Part shown: piece after piece, positions 62,273-64,000 of the stretch
Position numbering within the stretch: the first letter of the stretch is position 1
Layout of the letters: each line of letters opens with the position of its first letter
From: Pedobacter nanyangensis
Lineage (GTDB): Bacteria > Bacteroidota > Bacteroidia > Sphingobacteriales > Sphingobacteriaceae
NCBI RefSeq assembly: GCF_003313505.1
Contig: NZ_QMHO01000010.1
Coordinates: 1 to 64,000 of the forward strand
DNA: 64,000 bases
Direction of reading: 5' to 3'
Notes under the pieces: generated by a model
The model's input: the letters and a program-made list of their open reading frames with translations, nothing else
Told to the model about the DNA's origin: nothing
Database searches by the model: none
Translations under genes and position numbers: made by a program

Positions 62273-63432
62273 TATTCCTCTACATTCTTCATCGCCGAAA
62301 GCAAGGTATAAGCTCCTTTGAGCACAACCGCCGCATTTCGGTCGAAGTTATCCGGTAAAATCACTTCTGTATAGCCTTCCTGTTCAATGCCTTTTTTAAC
62401 CGGGATCATTTTAAAGGTAAATCCGTTCTGATCAGCACCAATCTGAACAAAAATGTAATCCATTCCATCTGCCTGAATGATCGCATCATTTGGCAATGAC
62501 GGTACAGACTGCCCGGTTGTTTCAATCATCGCCTTGGCATACATCCCTGGGAAAAGTGAGCTACTTCCCGCATTTTCAAGATGGCAATGCACAGGTACGG
62601 TCCCTTCGCTATTGGTAGACTTGCCAATCAGGAACACCTTGGCATTACGGTTGTAACCTGTCTCATTGGCCAAGGAGAATTTGATGGACTGTCCAACTTT
62701 TATTCTTCCTGCATCCCTTTCGTAAACATTTAAGGAAAGATGCATCTCATCCTTATTGGCCAGTTCAAAGATCACGTCCGTAGGGTTTACATACTTTCCT
62801 ATCGTGGCGTTGCTTATGGTTATATATCCATTGATCGGCGAATAAAGGTTGCTTGTTTTAGCAATTTTCCCGGATTGCAGATTACGGGCATTGATACCGA
62901 TCATCGATAATTTTTGTTCTAGCCCACTCATTCTGGCCTGTATCATCTTGTATTCAGAATTGACCTGCTGAAAAGTTTTAGCCGAGTTAACATCTTCCTT
63001 TCTTAGCTGTTCCTGTCTTTTATACTCCAGCGCCAAAAATTCAAAACGGCTTTTACTCTCCAGGTATTCCTGCTGAATGTCGATAAATACCGGGTTTTCT
63101 ATAATTGCAATCACCTGGCCTTTACGAATTTGCTGACCTGGCAATAGCCCCGAACTTTTAATGTATCCACCCAGTGGTGCGGAAATAGAGACCACATTTT
63201 CAGGTGGCACGTCAATCGCTCCACTGGCCTTGATCACGTCGCTGAGCGTACGCATTTCCAGTTTGCCGGTCTGAAGATCGGCAAGCTTATGCTGATCTTT
63301 TGAAAGTGTTACCTCGTCACTGGCTTTTGTAGTGGCGGGTTCTTCTTTTTGTTCTTCCTTAGCTGCCTGGTTACAGGCAGTTAGGGTTAAAAATGACAGC
63401 GTGAAAGCTGCAATATAATTCAGTGTCTTCAT
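62272..63432 (-). CDS. CzcB/CusB-like RND adaptor, lipoprotein
   Basis: 386 aa with lipobox TLTACNQAA. An acidic linker (KEEQKEEPATTKASDEV) precedes the typical heavy-metal adaptor core: DQHKLADLQTGKLEMRTLS, APLGGYIKSSGLLPGQQIRKG, a coiled-coil hairpin (about 120-190), PINGYITISNATIGKYVNPTD, LNVYERDAGRIKVGQ and the C-terminal VPSLPNDAIIQADGMDYIF. This group pairs with CzcA/CusA pumps. No pump gene lies in the window between this gene and the edge, so it is expected to the right, or this cluster works with another transporter. It lies 9 bp after the TolC-like gene. Confidence 0.9.
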   Translation of the reverse strand: MKTLNYIAAFTLSFLTLTACNQAAKEEQKEEPATTKASDEVTLSKDQHKLADLQTGKLEMRTLSDVIKASGAIDVPPENVVSISAPLGGYIKSSGLLPGQQIRKGQVIAIIENPVFIDIQQEYLESKSRFEFLALEYKRQEQLRKEDVNSAKTFQQVNSEYKMIQARMSGLEQKLSMIGINARNLQSGKIAKTSNLYSPINGYITISNATIGKYVNPTDVIFELANKDEMHLSLNVYERDAGRIKVGQSIKFSLANETGYNRNAKVFLIGKSTNSEGTVPVHCHLENAGSSSLFPGMYAKAMIETTGQSVPSLPNDAIIQADGMDYIFVQIGADQNGFTFKMIPVKKGIEQEGYTEVILPDNFDRNAAVVLKGAYTLLSAMKNVEE

Positions 63433-63441
63433 CCTGTTTTT

Positions 63442-64000
63442 TTATTTCTTCCCTGTGATATTTTCAATGTCCAATAGGTTCTGGTTGTAGGCAAAAAGCT
63501 CGTCCAGATAATCAGATTTAATTTTAATGGCCAGTGTAAGGCTTTGCAGGTATTGCAGATAAGCAATTTCACCTCCCTTAAATCCAGCTTCTGCATTTTT
63601 GATGATCAGTTCTGCCTGCTTCAGCGCACCATTTTCATAATAATCCAAAGCACTGGAATGTTTACGGTTTTGCTGTAAAAGCTGTGCGAAAACACCTTGG
63701 GCCATACTTTGCTGATCCTGTAAATTGGCCTGCGCAATCTGCTGGTTTACTTTGGCTGCATTCACTTTGGCCCTGTTTCCACCAGGTAAAATCGGAATGC
63801 CGATCCCCAGTTGAAAGCCGCTAAAGCGGTCGCCACCCGTATAAGTCATTGTCGTACCATTAAAATTCTGAGGGCCTTTAAAAGACTGGTTGAAATAACC
63901 GATTGAAAAATCTGGCAGTCCTTTCGCCTTTTGCAAATTGGTTTCCCGCTCCCTGACTTTAAGTTCCTGTTGCAGGTAATTCAGGTAAGGGTTTTGGGCC
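63442..64000 (-). CDS. CzcC/TolC-like outer-membrane efflux protein, N-terminus off the window
   Basis: The C-terminal 186 codons are in the window and the frame is open to the edge, so an internal TTG start at 63936 is only apparent. Residues AQNPYLNYLQQEL and NLQKAKGLPDFSIGYFNQSF precede RFSGFQLGIGIPILPGGNRAK, the second efflux repeat typical of CzcC, followed by long helices (KVNAAKVNQQIAQANLQ) and the ending AYNQNLLDIENITGKK. It forms the outer-membrane channel that pairs with the CzcB-like adaptor 9 bp downstream. The upstream part, and probably a CzcA-like pump, lies beyond 64000. Confidence 0.88.
   Translation of the reverse strand, partial: AQNPYLNYLQQELKVRERETNLQKAKGLPDFSIGYFNQSFKGPQNFNGTTMTYTGGDRFSGFQLGIGIPILPGGNRAKVNAAKVNQQIAQANLQDQQSMAQGVFAQLLQQNRKHSSALDYYENGALKQAELIIKNAEAGFKGGEIAYLQYLQSLTLAIKIKSDYLDELFAYNQNLLDIENITGKK

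Larger units (their letters stand above)
46903..64000. mobile_element. Probable integrative metal-resistance island (right part, open-ended)
   Basis: From the tRNA-Met fragment rightwards, gene content changes to metal and chromate resistance with RND efflux, and base composition becomes visibly richer in G+C (especially 50-55 kb) than the PUL. Integrase and attachment signals lie at the left boundary. The far end is not in the window. Confidence 0.5.

Overview
The window is almost certainly from a member of the Bacteroidota, most likely Sphingobacteriaceae (Pedobacter-like). The evidence is a SusC/SusD pair, C-terminal Por-type (T9SS) sorting domains, lipoproteins, promoters of the TTTG...TAnnTTTG type, and a 4-O-beta-mannosylglucose phosphorylase that closely resembles the Bacteroides enzyme. 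There are no rRNA genes and no CRISPR arrays. The only tRNA sequence is a truncated tRNA-Met.

Left edge (1-2.0 kb): the 5' part of a polytopic membrane protein that runs off the window, a LytTR-type membrane regulator and an unknown 131-aa protein.

Catabolic operon (2.1-14.3 kb, minus strand): in transcription order, an SSS symporter, mannosylglucose phosphorylase (GH130), bifunctional rhamnulose-1-P aldolase/lactaldehyde dehydrogenase (RhaEW), L-rhamnose isomerase, an FGGY kinase, an FMN L-lactate dehydrogenase and an FAD/Fe-S D-lactate-type dehydrogenase. Together they form a complete route from L-rhamnose to DHAP and pyruvate, joined to phosphorolysis of Man-beta-1,4-Glc.

Polysaccharide utilization locus (14.5-44.9 kb): AraC and GntR regulators and a GH5. 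Three large secreted GH5 proteins follow, two of them carrying an SGNH esterase domain. The rest is a secreted non-catalytic protein, a further SGNH esterase, an unrecognised 847-aa lipoprotein, an arabinose/fucose-isomerase-like protein, an MFS hexuronate-type transporter, a lipoprotein GH5, a DUF5017-like lipoprotein, SusD, SusC, a sialate O-acetylesterase-like protein and a DUF4038/GH140-like protein. A palindromic motif, TTARYGCRYTAA, sits upstream of four transcription units and probably defines the regulon. The target looks like an acetylated beta-1,4-linked glycan (glucomannan-like, or a bacterial exopolysaccharide containing rhamnose).

Junction (45.2-47.2 kb): a 48-aa membrane protein, a tyrosine recombinase and the 3' 46 nt of a tRNA-Met. 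Near-identical 11-bp-spaced CGTAAC repeats flank the tRNA piece on both sides. This is the architecture of an attP, or of a junction between two tandem integrative elements.

Metal-resistance island (47.2-64 kb, higher G+C): an unusual chromate-resistance-domain/AraC fusion regulator; a two-component system driving an RND tripartite efflux pump, with matching tandem repeats in front of both the regulator and the pump; a tandem DUF1259 protein; a stand-alone chromate-resistance domain; the chromate transporter ChrA; and an exported Fe/Mn superoxide dismutase. On the opposite strand lies a second metal-efflux set that continues off the window: TolC-like and CzcB-like proteins, an MFS transporter, a His-tailed lipoprotein, a HupE-like protein and a membrane-anchored protein.
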